Shown here: piece by piece, positions 14,538 to 20,931 of the stretch
Layout of the letters: each line of letters opens with the position of its first letter
Numbering within the stretch: position 1 is the first letter of the stretch
Source of the DNA: Archaeoglobaceae archaeon
GTDB lineage: Archaea > Halobacteriota > Archaeoglobi > Archaeoglobales > Archaeoglobaceae
DNA: 20,931 bases
Assembly: GCA_025058955.1 (NCBI GenBank)
Contig: JANXDV010000009.1
Span: forward strand, 1 to 20,931
Direction of reading: 5' to 3'
Made by a program: the position numbers and the translations under genes
The notes under the pieces: model-generated
Database searches by the model: none
Seen by the model: the letters and a program-made list of their open reading frames with translations, nothing else
Told to the model about the DNA's origin: nothing

Positions 14538-15314
14538 ATGAGAAAAATTTACGTTTTGTTATCTATACTAATTCTATCATCCGCCTTAGCAATCTCGTCC
14601 ATTTTACAGCATTCTGAGAGCCCAACGGTTTACACTTACCGAATAGTAAAAACCTATCCCCATGATCCAAATGCGTTTACTCAAGGACTTGTTTTCGAAA
14701 ATGGTTACCTTTACGAGAGCACAGGACTTTATGGCGGTTCAACAATTCGCAAAGTGGATTTAGAAACTGGCAAAGTCATTCAGTTGCGAGAACTTCCTCC
14801 TAATTACTTTGGAGAAGGAATTGCAGTTGTTGGGGATAAGATCTACCAGCTCACATGGAGAGAGCGAGTAGTTTTTGTTTACGACAAAAATAATTTCGAA
14901 GTTTTGAAAGAGATCCGCTATAGCGATCCAGCGGAAGGCTGGGGATTAACCTTTGATGGAGAGAAGCTGATAATGAGCGATGGATCCGCGAACCTTTACT
15001 TCATCGATCCAGAAACGTTTAAGATCATCGGAAAAATAGAAGTCCACGATGATAAGCCTATAGAAAAGCTCAACGAGCTTGAATTTGTTGAAGGCTTAAT
15101 ATATGCAAATGTATGGATGGAAGATAGAATAGCTATCATCGAGCCCAAAAAGGGCAAAATTTTGGCTTGGATTGACCTAAGTGGGATCTATAAAGATAGA
15201 AAAGACATAAACGATGTGCTAAATGGAATAGCCTATGATAAAGAAAAGAAGAGGCTTTTCATCACTGGGAAGCGATGGTCTAAGCTATTTGAGATCGAAC
15301 TGGTTAGGAAATAA
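14538..15314 (+). CDS. Exported glutamine cyclotransferase (plant-type glutaminyl-peptide cyclase)
   Basis: 258 residues. The N-terminus has two basic residues followed by about 17 hydrophobic ones (VLLSILILSSALAISSIL), a signal peptide or membrane anchor without a lipobox cysteine. The mature part is a five-bladed-propeller-like protein of the glutamine cyclotransferase family: YPHDPNAFTQGLVFENG, LYESTGLYGGSTIRKVDL, ELPPNYFGEGIAVVGDKIYQLTW (given here in blocks), EGWGLTFDG, LNELEFVEGLIYANVW and LNGIAYD are the expected repeats. The enzyme turns N-terminal glutamine into pyroglutamate. It is single, with its own strong ribosome binding site, between hemL and an SCP2-like gene. Acting on exported proteins outside the cell is inferred. 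The family is mostly known from plants and bacteria, so transfer is possible. Confidence 0.87.
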   Translation: MRKIYVLLSILILSSALAISSILQHSESPTVYTYRIVKTYPHDPNAFTQGLVFENGYLYESTGLYGGSTIRKVDLETGKVIQLRELPPNYFGEGIAVVGDKIYQLTWRERVVFVYDKNNFEVLKEIRYSDPAEGWGLTFDGEKLIMSDGSANLYFIDPETFKIIGKIEVHDDKPIEKLNELEFVEGLIYANVWMEDRIAIIEPKKGKILAWIDLSGIYKDRKDINDVLNGIAYDKEKKRLFITGKRWSKLFEIELVRK

Positions 15315-15317
15315 AGT

Positions 15318-15671
15318 TTAACTCAAAATAGCTCCAAATTTTCTCACAAAGCTTAAATTCTTTATTTTTAGCTTTCCAGAGATTATAAATTTCAGCTGTT
15401 TAAGAATTCCGGAGGTTAAGAGCATTGTGAGGGTATTGTAGTCCGCCACAGAGATCAATGCGGTGACCTTCTCTGGTCTCTCGTTTGAAACTCTTATACT
15501 CTCTCCGCTAAACTCTACCATTGCACCGACCCCTATTTCTCTAATCTCTAAAAAGAGTTTTCCATTCATTTTTTTAGCGATTTCAGCTTTCTTTTCTTCT
15601 TTTACCTTTTGCTCGATTAGCTGACCGAGCATGTTGGCAAAACCTTCTTCAGGATAACTAACTACGACCAT
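15318..15671 (-). CDS. SCP2 sterol-binding-domain-like protein
   Basis: 117 residues from the ATG at 15671. The frame runs back to 15746, but that N-terminal extension is hydrophobic, atypical and spans the promoter; a TATA-like box at 15690-15698 sits about 23 bases before the inner ATG. The body has an amphipathic first helix, a beta-rich middle (GKLFLEIREIGVGAMVEF) and a C-terminal block ISGKLKIKNLSFVRKF, which resembles the end of SCP2 lipid-binding domains. Such small archaeal SCP2-like proteins have no defined function; binding an acyl- or isoprenoid-type ligand is inferred from the fold. It is divergent from the phosphatidyltransferase gene and convergent with the cyclotransferase gene (three bases between stops). 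Confidence 0.65.
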   Translation of the reverse strand: MVVVSYPEEGFANMLGQLIEQKVKEEKKAEIAKKMNGKLFLEIREIGVGAMVEFSGESIRVSNERPEKVTALISVADYNTLTMLLTSGILKQLKFIISGKLKIKNLSFVRKFGAILS

Positions 15672-15689
15672 AAAAAAAATCTGAGAGCA

Positions 15690-15698
15690 ATTTATAAG
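15690..15698 (-). promoter_or_regulatory. Putative TATA box of the SCP2-like gene
   Basis: Reads CTTATAAAT on the minus strand, centred 23 bases before the ATG at 15671, supporting the shorter start. Confidence 0.5.
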
Positions 15699-15726
15699 CT
15701 TTGTTGGTTTTAAACAGGAAGATAAA

Positions 15727-15736
15727 ATTTTAAAAC
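15727..15736 (+). promoter_or_regulatory. Putative TATA box of the phosphatidyltransferase gene
   Basis: ATTTTAAAAC, centred about 25 bases before the ATG at 15756; no ribosome binding site, so probably leaderless. Confidence 0.5.
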
Positions 15737-15755
15737 AATAAATCAAAAATCGAGT

Positions 15756-16316
15756 ATGCTCAGCAAATTGAAGCTGAAAGTGACGGAAAAATTTACACCT
15801 CTTGGCATTTTCATCGGAAAAAGGTTATCTCCTAACCAACTAACGATTTTTGCTCTAATTTTTGGTTTTTTCGCTTGCACTTTGATTATATATGGTAAAA
15901 TAGTCTTTGGAGCGATCTTTGTCCTTTTGAGTGGTTTTTTCGATCTGCTCGATGGACTTGTAGCAAGAACTCAAAAAATGGTGACGAACTTTGGCGGTTT
16001 TCTTGACTCGGTTTTTGACAGATATGTTGACGTTCTTATATTCATTGCTCTTGGCTTATACGGAATAGATTGGCTTGTTGTAGCAATTGCGATGAGTGGA
16101 GCATTACTTGTGAGCTACACAAGAGCAAGAGCGGAGAAGTTCATTGAAAAATGCGACGTCGGGATTGCGGAAAGAGGAGAGAGAATGATCATTCTCTTCC
16201 TTGCCATGGTCTCAGGATACATTTACGAAGGTCTTGTGATCATCGCAATTCTCAGCCATCTTACAGCGGTTCAGAGGATCATTTACACTTACCAGAAGTC
16301 GAAAATCTTTAACTAA
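15756..16316 (+). CDS. CDP-alcohol phosphatidyltransferase, probably archaetidylinositol phosphate synthase
   Basis: 186-residue integral membrane enzyme with about five to six hydrophobic helices. The CDP-alcohol motif is complete: D63, D66, G67, A70, R71, G80, D84 and D88, in DLLDGLVARTQKM and GGFLDSVFDRYVD. LSPNQLT near residue 25 is typical for the N-terminal helix of this family. Archaeal members of this length transfer inositol 1-phosphate to CDP-archaeol, giving archaetidylinositol phosphate, but glycerol or serine as the alcohol cannot be excluded from sequence alone. The 3' end overlaps the convergent ThDP enzyme gene by eight bases. Confidence 0.85.
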   Translation: MLSKLKLKVTEKFTPLGIFIGKRLSPNQLTIFALIFGFFACTLIIYGKIVFGAIFVLLSGFFDLLDGLVARTQKMVTNFGGFLDSVFDRYVDVLIFIALGLYGIDWLVVAIAMSGALLVSYTRARAEKFIEKCDVGIAERGERMIILFLAMVSGYIYEGLVIIAILSHLTAVQRIIYTYQKSKIFN

Positions 16317-17931
16317 GCGCTTCAGTGTTTATTGGCGCAAAGGAATCTGGACTTATAACGAGATCGAGCACAAATGGTTTATCGCTTTCGAGCATGATTT
16401 TTATGCCTTCATCGATCTCGCTATCCTTTTCTACTCTAAAACCTTCAGCTCCAAATATTTCAGCAAGTTTTGCAAAATCTGGATTGCTGTGAAGTGTTCC
16501 GTAAATTCTACCTTCTTTCTGGAACTTTTGTCTGAAGTAGAGGACTCTATAGCTGTTGTCATTGACAACCACAACTTTAACCGCTATTTTCTCCCTAACC
16601 GCAGTCTCCAGATCTTGGATTGTCATCATGAACTCTCCATCACCTAAAACTGCAATAGACTCGTAGCCCAAAAGCTTCGCAGTCATTCCTGCTGGAAAAC
16701 CGAAGCCCATGGCTCCATGATTTGTTGCAGCAAGGTAACTTCTTGGCTTCTTGGCTTTTAAGTAGTTTTGAGCGTAGAGCACATGCATTCCTTGCCCAGC
16801 ACATACTACTGCGTTGCTGAGTTTTTCATTTAGCTTTTTGAAGAATAGATTAGGATTTGCAAAGCCTTCATACTTCATTTCACACAGCTGATCCAAGAAT
16901 CCATCCCAGTTAGCTTTCCAGCTAATTATTTCCTCGATCCAGCTTTTATCCACTTTGTAATCCAATTTTTTAGCGATTCTTTTTGTAAAATCAACCGCAT
17001 CGCTGTAGCTTATCAGAGAATAATTTATTTTTCCACCCGCCTCCTTATCGAGCGTCACCGCGATTATCTCTCCTTTTGGCATCATCCTATAGCTGTATGT
17101 GGTAATGTCTGAAAGCTGACAGCCTAAGCAGATAACACAGTCGGAATTCTTCAATGCTTTGTCAGCGTGAAAGCTTCCACCGCCAAATCCCACTCTTCCA
17201 AAGCAAAGTTCATGCTCTTCACTGATCGCTCCTCTGCCATTGCCAGTCGTTACAACAGGTATTCCAGTTTTATTTACAAGTTCTATTAAAGCCTTGCTCC
17301 CTTCTGGACTATTCAAACCGTAACCCGCGACGATCAATGGTCTTGAAGACCTCTTTATGATCTCTACCGCTCTTTCCACTTCTTCATCTCTTGCAAAAGC
17401 TTTCGAGATCTTTAACTTTGGCTTTGAATATTCGCAAGCTTCTTGCCATAGATCTTCAGGAATTTCTACATAAACTGGTCCACATTCATTTATCGCAATC
17501 GAGAAGGCTTTTTCGATAGTTTCAATAGCTTTTCTTGGCTCTTCTATTCTGAAACAGCCCATTGTTATTGCTTTCATAACTCCAAATTGATTTGCTTCGA
17601 GCATCGAATTCTTTCCCTTCAATGCTCTTCTAACGCTTCCAGCGATCAAAACCATTGGGGAACCATCTTTATATGCGTTTGCAACGCTTATAGCAGAATT
17701 CAAAGTTCCTGGAGAAGCATGAGCGACTGCAACACCCGGAAAACCTGTTAAACGTCCTTCTGCATCTGCCATAGAAGAAGAAACTTGCTCATGTCTGCAG
17801 GAAATATATCTGATTTGCCTGTAATCATAAAGAGCATCTATGAAGTCTACGATTGAAGTTCCAATGATCCCATAAATTCTTTTAACACCAAGATCGCTTA
17901 AAGTATTGGCGATTGTTCTTGCGAGATCCAT
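16309..17931 (-). CDS. Thiamine-diphosphate-dependent enzyme, acetolactate-synthase-like
   Basis: 540 residues from the ATG at 17931 (a TTG at 17949 would add six; a TATA-like box at 17951-17960 fits the ATG). Three domains of the POX/AHAS type: an N-terminal pyrimidine-binding domain with E48 in RHEQ, a central domain from about 180, and a C-terminal pyrophosphate domain with GDG at 430-432 and NDN at 457-459. SPGTLNSAISVANAY is in place of the usual AHAS GPGATN block, and the AHAS-type C-terminal loop is not evident, so biosynthetic acetolactate synthase is unlikely; oxo-acid decarboxylase or lyase activity is possible. No small regulatory subunit is adjacent. It lies 39 bases after the alpha/beta hydrolase gene on the same strand but has its own promoter-like box. 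Confidence 0.85.
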   Translation of the reverse strand: MDLARTIANTLSDLGVKRIYGIIGTSIVDFIDALYDYRQIRYISCRHEQVSSSMADAEGRLTGFPGVAVAHASPGTLNSAISVANAYKDGSPMVLIAGSVRRALKGKNSMLEANQFGVMKAITMGCFRIEEPRKAIETIEKAFSIAINECGPVYVEIPEDLWQEACEYSKPKLKISKAFARDEEVERAVEIIKRSSRPLIVAGYGLNSPEGSKALIELVNKTGIPVVTTGNGRGAISEEHELCFGRVGFGGGSFHADKALKNSDCVICLGCQLSDITTYSYRMMPKGEIIAVTLDKEAGGKINYSLISYSDAVDFTKRIAKKLDYKVDKSWIEEIISWKANWDGFLDQLCEMKYEGFANPNLFFKKLNEKLSNAVVCAGQGMHVLYAQNYLKAKKPRSYLAATNHGAMGFGFPAGMTAKLLGYESIAVLGDGEFMMTIQDLETAVREKIAVKVVVVNDNSYRVLYFRQKFQKEGRIYGTLHSNPDFAKLAEIFGAEGFRVEKDSEIDEGIKIMLESDKPFVLDLVISPDSFAPINTEALS

Positions 17932-17950
17932 ATGCAAATTAAGATTCAAA

Positions 17951-17960
17951 TTAAAAAATT
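17951..17960 (-). promoter_or_regulatory. Putative TATA box of the ThDP enzyme gene
   Basis: AATTTTTTAA on the minus strand, centred about 24-25 bases before the ATG at 17931 and just after the upstream hydrolase stop codon. Confidence 0.45.
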
Positions 17961-17970
17961 TTATGTCGTG

Positions 17971-18756
17971 CTAACTTAATTCTGAACAGAACCTTTCTAT
18001 TTCTCTGTTCACGATCTCTGGCTTCTCAAGCTGAACGCAATGTCCTGCTCCTGAGACAACTAAAAGTTTTGAATTCTTGATCAGCCTATTAAGCTCCTTG
18101 GACTTCCCTACAGGTAATAAAGCATCCTTTTCACCAACTATGATCAAAGTTGGCTTTTCCAGCTTATTTGCAACTTGACGAAGATCGATCTTTGTCAAAG
18201 TCTTGTAACCATTCATCGCAGAATAACGAGGAGTATTCTCAAGAACTTGCTTTAAAGCCCACTCTTTGAGCTCAACAGCATTTTTTGCAAATGATAGATT
18301 TTCAACGAGTTTAACTGAACTCTTATAGTTTACAGCTGAAAAAAGCCTCGAAATAGGGTAGAAGAATTTGTGAAAAGCCCTAATTCTTGTTCCTCCACCG
18401 ATCAGAATTAAGGCTTTAACTTTATCCTCATGCTCCTCACAGAACTTCATCGAGATCATCGTGCCAAAAGAGTGACCAATGAGAATGAAATCGCTAAGCT
18501 TTAAGGAGCTCACAACCGCATTAAGATCTGAGACAAATTTCTCGAAAAGATATTGCTCGTATTCTTTTGGCTTCTCAGACCTTCCATGACCTCGGTTGTC
18601 TATGAAGAGCATGGCATTTTTTCCTTGGAAGTAAGCTCTTTGCTCTTTCCAGAAATTCATGTTCGCAGTCCATCCATGTATGAAAACCATTGCGGGCAAT
18701 TTGCCTTCTACGAATTCATAGTAGATCTTTAACCCTTCATTCTCGACAAATGGCAT
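17971..18756 (-). CDS. Alpha/beta-fold hydrolase
   Basis: 261 residues, standard length for a single-domain alpha/beta hydrolase. Oxyanion segment HG at 27-28, DNRGHGRS at 53-60, nucleophile elbow GHSFG with S96, acid D211 in GEKDALLP and H239 in GAGHCVQLEKP complete the triad. A helical cap lies at about 125-185. No signal peptide, so cytoplasmic. The ATG at 18756 is about 24 bases after ATTTAAAAA on the minus strand, so probably leaderless. Substrate unknown; it precedes the ThDP enzyme gene and may be co-transcribed with it. Confidence 0.87.
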   Translation of the reverse strand: MPFVENEGLKIYYEFVEGKLPAMVFIHGWTANMNFWKEQRAYFQGKNAMLFIDNRGHGRSEKPKEYEQYLFEKFVSDLNAVVSSLKLSDFILIGHSFGTMISMKFCEEHEDKVKALILIGGGTRIRAFHKFFYPISRLFSAVNYKSSVKLVENLSFAKNAVELKEWALKQVLENTPRYSAMNGYKTLTKIDLRQVANKLEKPTLIIVGEKDALLPVGKSKELNRLIKNSKLLVVSGAGHCVQLEKPEIVNREIERFCSELS

Positions 18757-18775
18757 AATGAATGATAAAGAATTA

Positions 18776-18785
18776 TTTTTTAAAT
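18776..18785 (-). promoter_or_regulatory. Putative TATA box of the alpha/beta hydrolase gene
   Basis: Minus-strand ATTTAAAAA, centred about 24 bases before the ATG at 18756. Confidence 0.5.
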
Positions 18786-18800
18786 TTTTCCCCTCACAAG

Positions 18801-18810
18801 CTTTTAATCT
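18801..18810 (+). promoter_or_regulatory. Putative TATA box of rqcH
   Basis: CTTTTAATCT, centred 25-26 bases before the ATG at 18830, supporting this start over the upstream ATG at 18758. Confidence 0.45.
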
Positions 18811-18829
18811 TGAATTTCCAGTAGAGTTG

Positions 18830-20602
18830 ATGAAACAAATGAGCTCATTCGATCTAAAAGCATGTGTTCAGGAGCTTCAAAAGCTAATCGGTGGTAAGGT
18901 TGAGAAGATCTATCACTATCCTCCAGACGAGATCAGGATCAAGATCTACGCAGGTGATAAATTCGATCTAATAATCGAGGCGGGGAAAAGAATTCATCTC
19001 ACAAAATTTCCCAAGGAGAGTCCAAAGTTTCCATCACCGTTTGCAATGCTCTTGCGTAAGCATCTTGAAGGGGCAAGGATAAAGGCTATAGAGCAGAAGG
19101 ACTTTGATAGAGTCGTCATTTTGCAATTCGAAAGGGAAAAAGAGAGAAAGCTGGTGGCAGAATTATTTTCTAAGGGAAATATAATTCTCATAGAAGAAGA
19201 TCGAATTATAATGCCACTAAAGGAGATCAAAAAGCAAAGCTTGGAGAGAAAGATTGATGAGAGCAAAGAAGTGGTGCGATATCTTGCGAACTCTGGACTT
19301 GGGGGACTTTATGCAGAGGAAGTATGCTTAAGAACTGGAATTGACAAGAAAAAGAAGTTTTATGAGCTTATCGAAGAAGAAAAGAAAGTTCTTTTTGCAG
19401 AAGTCGAGAAGCTAAAGAAGTTCGAGCTTAAACCACAGATCGTGATCAAAGATGGGAATTACTTCGACGTCGTTCCCATGGATCTGCTCTATTACAGCAA
19501 TTTTGAAAAAAAGTTCTTCAACAGCTTCAACGAGGCTTTGGACGATTTCTATTCTAAGATCGCTATTGAGAGCGTTGAAGAAAGTGAAGAAGTGGAAAAG
19601 CTACGAAATAGGTTAAAAATTCAGGAAGAGACACTCAAAGAATACGAAGAGGAGATAAAAAAGAGTAGAGAAGTTGCGGAGCTTATTTATGCAAATTATT
19701 CAAAAATCCAAGAAATCATCGAAAAGCTAAAAAAAGGTGAAAAAGTCGAAGAAGCTTTGAAAATCTTTCCTGAGAGAAAAGTGGCAATAGTTAAGCTTGC
19801 AGACAAAGAAATCGAATTTGACTTCAGCAAAAGCGTTTATGGAAATGCTGAAATTTATTATGAGAAGGCGAAGAAGGCGAAAGAGAAGATCGAGAGCTTG
19901 AAAAATGCAATAGAAAAGACAAGAGAGGAGATTAAAAAGGCGGAGTCAAAGGGTATTAAAGTTGGCTTTAGCGTTCGCAGAAGGAGAGAATGGTTTGAGG
20001 AATACAGATGGTTCATAACTTCCGATGGATTTATCGCGATTGGCGGTAGAAATGCGAAGATGAACGCTGAGATCGTTTCAAGAAGACTTGAATCTAAGGA
20101 TCTTTTCTTCCATACCCAAACTCCTGGAGCTCCAGTGGTTGTTCTTAAACTCGGTCAAGAAGCTCCAGAGACAAGCATAAGAGAGACTGCAGAGTTTTCA
20201 GCAATTTATTCTGCTCTTTGGAAGGAAGGAAAGCACTCTGGAGAAGTTTACTACGTTAAGCCTGAGCAAGTTTTGAGATCCGCTAAGCCAGGAGAGTATT
20301 TGCCTAAAGGGAGCTTTTACATTGCTGGTCAAAGGAATTATCTGAAAGTAGAGCTAAAATGTGCTATTGGTGTTGAAATTGAGAAAATGAGAGTAATAGG
20401 TGGTCCTGTGAATGCAATTAAGAAGTATGCGGACTACTACGTTGAACTTGGGATAGGAGATAAGAGTCAAGAGGAGCTGAGTGTTGAAATAGCCAAGGTT
20501 CTTGCAGAAAAGGCTGGAGAGAATGGTTACATTGTTAAAGCAATTGCAAAGCCTGACGAGATTGCAAAATTTTTACCCCCAGGAAGATCGAGGATTTTAT
20601 GA
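18830..20602 (+). CDS. rqcH: Ribosome rescue factor RqcH (Rqc2/NEMF, NFACT family)
   Basis: 590 residues from the ATG at 18830. The open frame reaches ATG 18758, but those 24 residues are atypical, that ATG is two bases from the divergent hydrolase start, and MSSFDL is where family members begin. Order: NFACT-N (about 1-130) with the conserved D93-R94 pair (DFDRVV), a helical part, a strongly charged coiled coil (about 255-380), and NFACT-R from about 385 with WFEEYRWFITSDG, GGRNAKMNAE and DLFFHTQTPGAP, then PKGSFYIAGQRN. The protein binds large subunits carrying stalled nascent chains and, in bacteria, recruits tRNA-Ala for C-terminal tailing; archaeal tailing is inferred. The stop overlaps the next gene as ATGA. 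Confidence 0.93.
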   Translation: MKQMSSFDLKACVQELQKLIGGKVEKIYHYPPDEIRIKIYAGDKFDLIIEAGKRIHLTKFPKESPKFPSPFAMLLRKHLEGARIKAIEQKDFDRVVILQFEREKERKLVAELFSKGNIILIEEDRIIMPLKEIKKQSLERKIDESKEVVRYLANSGLGGLYAEEVCLRTGIDKKKKFYELIEEEKKVLFAEVEKLKKFELKPQIVIKDGNYFDVVPMDLLYYSNFEKKFFNSFNEALDDFYSKIAIESVEESEEVEKLRNRLKIQEETLKEYEEEIKKSREVAELIYANYSKIQEIIEKLKKGEKVEEALKIFPERKVAIVKLADKEIEFDFSKSVYGNAEIYYEKAKKAKEKIESLKNAIEKTREEIKKAESKGIKVGFSVRRRREWFEEYRWFITSDGFIAIGGRNAKMNAEIVSRRLESKDLFFHTQTPGAPVVVLKLGQEAPETSIRETAEFSAIYSALWKEGKHSGEVYYVKPEQVLRSAKPGEYLPKGSFYIAGQRNYLKVELKCAIGVEIEKMRVIGGPVNAIKKYADYYVELGIGDKSQEELSVEIAKVLAEKAGENGYIVKAIAKPDEIAKFLPPGRSRIL

Positions 20603-20931
20603 TTCTCGACTTTCCTTCTACAGCTAAATCAAAAGAATTGGCGAAGAAATACCACTATGATGAGTTTATAATTCGCAGATGGCTCCATTTTTTTGGAGAA
20701 GAAGCTGTAAAGATCGTTGAAGCCTTTGAGCGGGGAATTCCAAAGTATATCAGAGTGAACACGATCAAGATCTCAGAGAATGAGCTAATTGAAAGACTGA
20801 AAAAAAGAGGATTCAACCTCGAAAAGACTGAAGTTCCTTTTTGCTACGAGGTTTTGGAGGAAAAATATTCGATAGGGGCAACTCCTGAGTATTTGATGGG
20901 CTACTACTATGTGATGGATAAAAGCTCATGC
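20599..20931 (+). CDS. RNA m5C methyltransferase of the NOP2/NSUN/RsmB family (3' truncated by window edge)
   Basis: The frame is open from the ATG at 20599 to the last base, 111 codons, so only the N-terminus is present. The segment has the RsmB/NSUN N-terminal look: a helical start, IPKYIRVNTIKISENELIE (the conserved RVNT block), then a strand region ending YYYVMDKSSC, which in this family leads directly into the SAM-binding Rossmann domain. The catalytic cysteines lie beyond the window. The ATG overlaps the rqcH stop by four bases, with GAGG about 8 bases upstream, so the two genes are coupled. Whether the target is tRNA or rRNA cannot be told from this part. Confidence 0.88.
   Translation, partial: MILDFPSTAKSKELAKKYHYDEFIIRRWLHFFGEEAVKIVEAFERGIPKYIRVNTIKISENELIERLKKRGFNLEKTEVPFCYEVLEEKYSIGATPEYLMGYYYVMDKSSC

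Noticed and set aside
15672..15746. N-terminal extension of the SCP2-like protein
   Set aside because: It spans the probable promoter (15690-15698), and the extra residues resemble untranslated A/T-rich DNA more than a signal peptide.
16309..18756. MenD-MenH-like pair (ThDP enzyme plus alpha/beta hydrolase) for menaquinone synthesis
   Set aside because: The ThDP protein looks like the acetolactate-synthase/oxo-acid decarboxylase branch, not MenD, and no other men gene is nearby.
18758..18829. N-terminal extension of RqcH from the ATG at 18758
   Set aside because: It is two bases from the divergent hydrolase ATG and covers the TATA-like boxes of both genes; family members begin near MSSFDL.
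1..20931. tRNA, rRNA, CRISPR, insertion sequence or defence system
   Set aside because: No cloverleaf, regular direct repeat array, transposase, integrase or terminal inverted repeats were found; nearly all bases are covered by housekeeping genes.

Overview
The window is from a hyperthermophile-type euryarchaeon, most likely of the order Archaeoglobales. The evidence is gene content: the tRNA-dependent cysteine enzyme SepCysS, archaeal RNase P protein Rnp2, the archaeal proteasome and exosome genes, TFE, aIF2-gamma, NreA, an archaetidyl-lipid synthase and a siroheme/tetrapyrrole cluster. The sequence is AT-rich and very compact: 22 complete protein genes plus one partial gene at each edge, no intergenic gap above about 145 bases, and no tRNA, rRNA, CRISPR array or insertion sequence that I could see. 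The order and family assignment is inference.

Layout. (1) 1-348: C-terminal end of a Mn-dependent pyrophosphatase. (2) 353-2319, minus: nreA, a PCNA-binding DNA repair factor, overlapping an SPL-type radical SAM gene. (3) 2368-3492, plus: an MFS transporter, divergent from nreA. (4) 3460-5407, minus: pscS (SepCysS) overlapping a larE-like sulfur transferase gene. (5) 5484-9429, plus: the core archaeal proteasome-exosome superoperon rnp2-psmA-SBDS-rrp4-rrp41-rrp42. (6) 9418-9930, minus: tfe. (7) 10074-11620, plus: eif2g overlapping a small PIN-domain gene. (8) 11637-14471, minus: hemL-hemC-cobA. (9) 14538-15314, plus: an exported glutamine cyclotransferase. (10) 15318-15671, minus: an SCP2-like protein. 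(11) 15756-16316, plus: a CDP-alcohol phosphatidyltransferase. (12) 16309-18756, minus: an alpha/beta hydrolase and a ThDP enzyme. (13) 18830-20931, plus: an RqcH/NEMF homolog overlapping a truncated RNA m5C methyltransferase.

How the genes work together. Most of the centre is information processing. It covers tRNA 5' maturation (Rnp2), ribosome biogenesis (SBDS, possibly the PIN protein), RNA decay (Rrp4/41/42), protein decay (PsmA), transcription initiation (TFE), translation initiation (aIF2-gamma) and ribosome rescue (RqcH). Sulfur and cysteine chemistry (SepCysS, LarE-like) and tetrapyrrole synthesis (HemL, HemC, SUMT) would feed siroheme, cobalamin and heme.

Regulatory pattern. First genes of units nearly always have a TATA-like box about 23-28 bases before an ATG or GTG, so they are probably leaderless. 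Several internal genes of operons instead have GGAGG-type ribosome binding sites. Two divergent promoters appear to use one self-complementary TTTAAA box. I revised several starts on this basis. No clear mobile or defence system is present. The most interesting leads are the SepCysS/LarE-like and NreA/SPL gene pairs and the exported glutamine cyclotransferase.
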